Shown here: positions 62,368-64,000 of the stretch, piece by piece
Position numbering within the stretch: position 1 is the first letter of the stretch
How the letters are laid out: each line of letters opens with the position of its first letter
From: Dastarcus helophoroides
Taxonomy: Eukaryota > Arthropoda > Insecta > Coleoptera > Bothrideridae
DNA: 64,000 nucleotides
Direction of reading: 5' to 3'
Assembly (NCBI GenBank): GCA_028583605.1
Contig: CM053331.1
Coordinates: 17,592,857-17,656,856 of the forward strand
Translations under genes and position numbers: made by a program
The notes under the pieces: model-generated
What the model saw: only the letters and a program-made list of their open reading frames with translations
Told to the model about the DNA's origin: nothing
Databases searched by the model: none

Positions 62368-62720
62368 TGTAACGAAATGTAAATTATAGAATTTAGTTTG
62401 CAAGAAAATTTTTTAAAAAGATCTGATAAGGAGAAAGCGGTCGCGATAACGAAGCAAACGGCAGATAAGCATTCCAGAAATTTCGGTAAACGACAAGCCT
62501 TATCTGCGGGATTTTTGTAGAACTTGGGAGCCAAAACTATATAAGGCGGTCGCCTTTCCCTCGAATCAGTTAGTCAGTGTAGTTAATTAGTGAGTTAGTG
62601 GTCAGAAGTCAATAAGTAAGTTAATTATTCAGTTGTGGTGTTCCGAGTTAAGTTTAGAAATAAAGTGGGTATAATTCAGTAAGTGCTAATAATCATTTCG
62701 AACCGATAACACACGTAACA
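62368..62720 (+). mobile_element. solo LTR, family 1 copy 5
   Basis: 353 bp, TGTAACGAAATGTAAATTAT to CGATAACACACGTAACA, with gtcgcgataacgaagc, tatataaggcggtcgccttt and gtgttccgagttaag inside. The flanks are aatg and gaag, so unlike the other copies there is no ATAT duplication; it may be a recombinant between two LTR copies. Confidence 0.75.
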
Positions 62721-64000
62721 GAAGGAAAGAGTAATCACTATAGTTTAGTATGTCAACCATACTAGAGGCGAAACTCTTCGATCAGAGCATTAACTAAAAT
62801 ATAATATAGCAAAAAAATATTGAGCAATCAGTAAATAAAAAAAACGAAATTATTGGAATAAAAAACCGGAAAAAACAAATGTCGAAAATTCGAACTCTAG
62901 CCCAGGCAAATTACCCTTTTCCTTCCTAAAAATTTTACCAAAGCAGAAAACTTTTAAAATTTACTTTAAGCACCCAATGTAAGGGTTTAAGAGACCAATT
63001 ATGGGCGTCACTTAAATATTAGATTTAAAAAGCCGCGATTTTTAGCAGTTTCTTTCACTTTTTTGCTTATAATTCAAAAATGTCGGGACCTACAGAAAAA
63101 GTCGTCGTTACCGAAATTAAGGACTATTAATTTTATACTAAATTACATACTTAAAAGCTGAAGTTGGTTCAGCCGTTTACCCAGTATCGATCGTCGAAGT
63201 TCGGCAAATACCAACTTGCCCAAAATTAGTTATACTCCCCTAAATTTATAAAATAAGTTTTGGTCTTTAATTTAAAAGCTTGTTTACCTAAAGCGATCGT
63301 AACAGAAGAAGAATATTCAATATCTATCAGGTTCTTGGTAATGTAACCAGGAACAATGTTTTTTTTTCAAAAACTGCAATAACCCCATCTTAGTTAAATG
63401 GAAAAAGGATCATTATTTAGGCAGGACTAAACGGCATCGAAAATTTTATTTTTCTCTTATAAAATTGTTTTTAGACTACAAAGAAATAATTTAGAGAGTA
63501 CCGAAGTTAAAAAGTTAACTTGGTAAATAACGGACATTCCACTGACCATATAGGGGTATTACATATTTAGTTGTTTCATTGTCTTCTAAGTTCCTAAATA
63601 ATTAAGTACGACTTTATGTAAATGTGTATTTGGTTGTTAATTTAATTAGCATTTATCACTGATTCCAAATAGCAAAATTTGGTCTGTGGCCCATGTCTTT
63701 TAAGTATACCTAGAACAGTTGGCCATGATTAGGTGAAGAAAAAAAATTAGAGCAAAAGAAAAAGAATTTTTTTAGAAGCTGAAACCAAATACAATATTTG
63801 CCACCATGGATATCAGTCGTAAAAAAATGGGCCATTTCTCCTTTTTATAGATTTAAGATGGCTACATCAGTATTGCAAATTATATGTAATTAATTTTCAT
63901 AAAATTATTATGCATGTCATTGCGCAATAAAGTAATTATAAGAAATAACTGCCAACTTATTTATACCCGTCGATTACCTAAAATTCAAGAGATTGAAAAT
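62721..64000. other. terminal region, nothing recognised
   Basis: AT-rich, with only very short frames. No repeat ends matched elsewhere in the window. Confidence 0.4.

Overview
The window is AT-rich, intron-containing eukaryotic DNA, most likely from an insect (a beetle would fit, but I cannot fix the order). It holds a three-gene tandem family of small secreted MBF2-type proteins, a family known from insects, embedded in very dense transposon debris. No rRNA, tRNA, CRISPR array or bacterial-style operon was seen. No housekeeping gene was recognised.

Host genes: three + strand genes share one two-exon plan. Exon 1 encodes a signal peptide and a short conserved N-terminus, ends with a phase-0 donor after ...TK, and exon 2 encodes the rest of the domain ending in a D/EGGVG block and a basic/aromatic tail. 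Gene 1 has exons 2144-2287 and 17860-18093 (125 aa), gene 2 has 29354-29494 and 31407-31652 (128 aa), and gene 3 has 54564-54701 and 59228-59470 (126 aa). Introns are about 15.6, 1.9 and 4.5 kb and differ mainly in how many transposons they carry.

Layout: 2.7-16 kb (intron 1) is a string of TA-flanked DNA transposons: an element at 2738-4240, a long-inverted-repeat element at 5.2-6.7 kb, a solo LTR, a foldback element at 7.9-8.6 kb, a Tc1-like element with dead transposase at 8831-11686, a second dead Tc1 transposase near 12 kb, and a long-inverted-repeat element at 14177-15966. From 18.3 to 27.9 kb come an unclassified repeat family, a Harbinger remnant, solo LTRs, a Penelope-like element with inverted terminal repeats, and a MITE. 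From 29.3 to 38.1 kb come gene 2 with two MITEs in its intron, a dead hAT element with perfect 14-bp ends (31963-35135), a partly duplicated copy of the unclassified repeat, and a Penelope-type inverted repeat carrying hammerhead-like cores. From 38.5 to 48.7 kb come a long-inverted-repeat MITE and then a Russian doll: a small foldback MITE split by an 8.5-kb hAT with a perfect 8-bp target duplication. That hAT contains a Maverick/Polinton gene block (three genes, two with frameshifts, the integrase losing its chromodomain), a foldback element and a solo LTR. From 49 to 64 kb come a 1,965-bp solo LTR with a GA microsatellite, gene 3 with a mariner-like MITE and a Tc1 MITE split by a hAT MITE in its intron, a faint mariner-like remnant and a fifth solo LTR.

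How it works together: only the MBF2-like genes look intact as host genes. All transposon genes seen are broken or truncated, except that the Maverick integrase core is an open frame. The useful content is the gene family, the nesting order, which gives relative insertion ages, and the hammerhead-ribozyme-like motifs.
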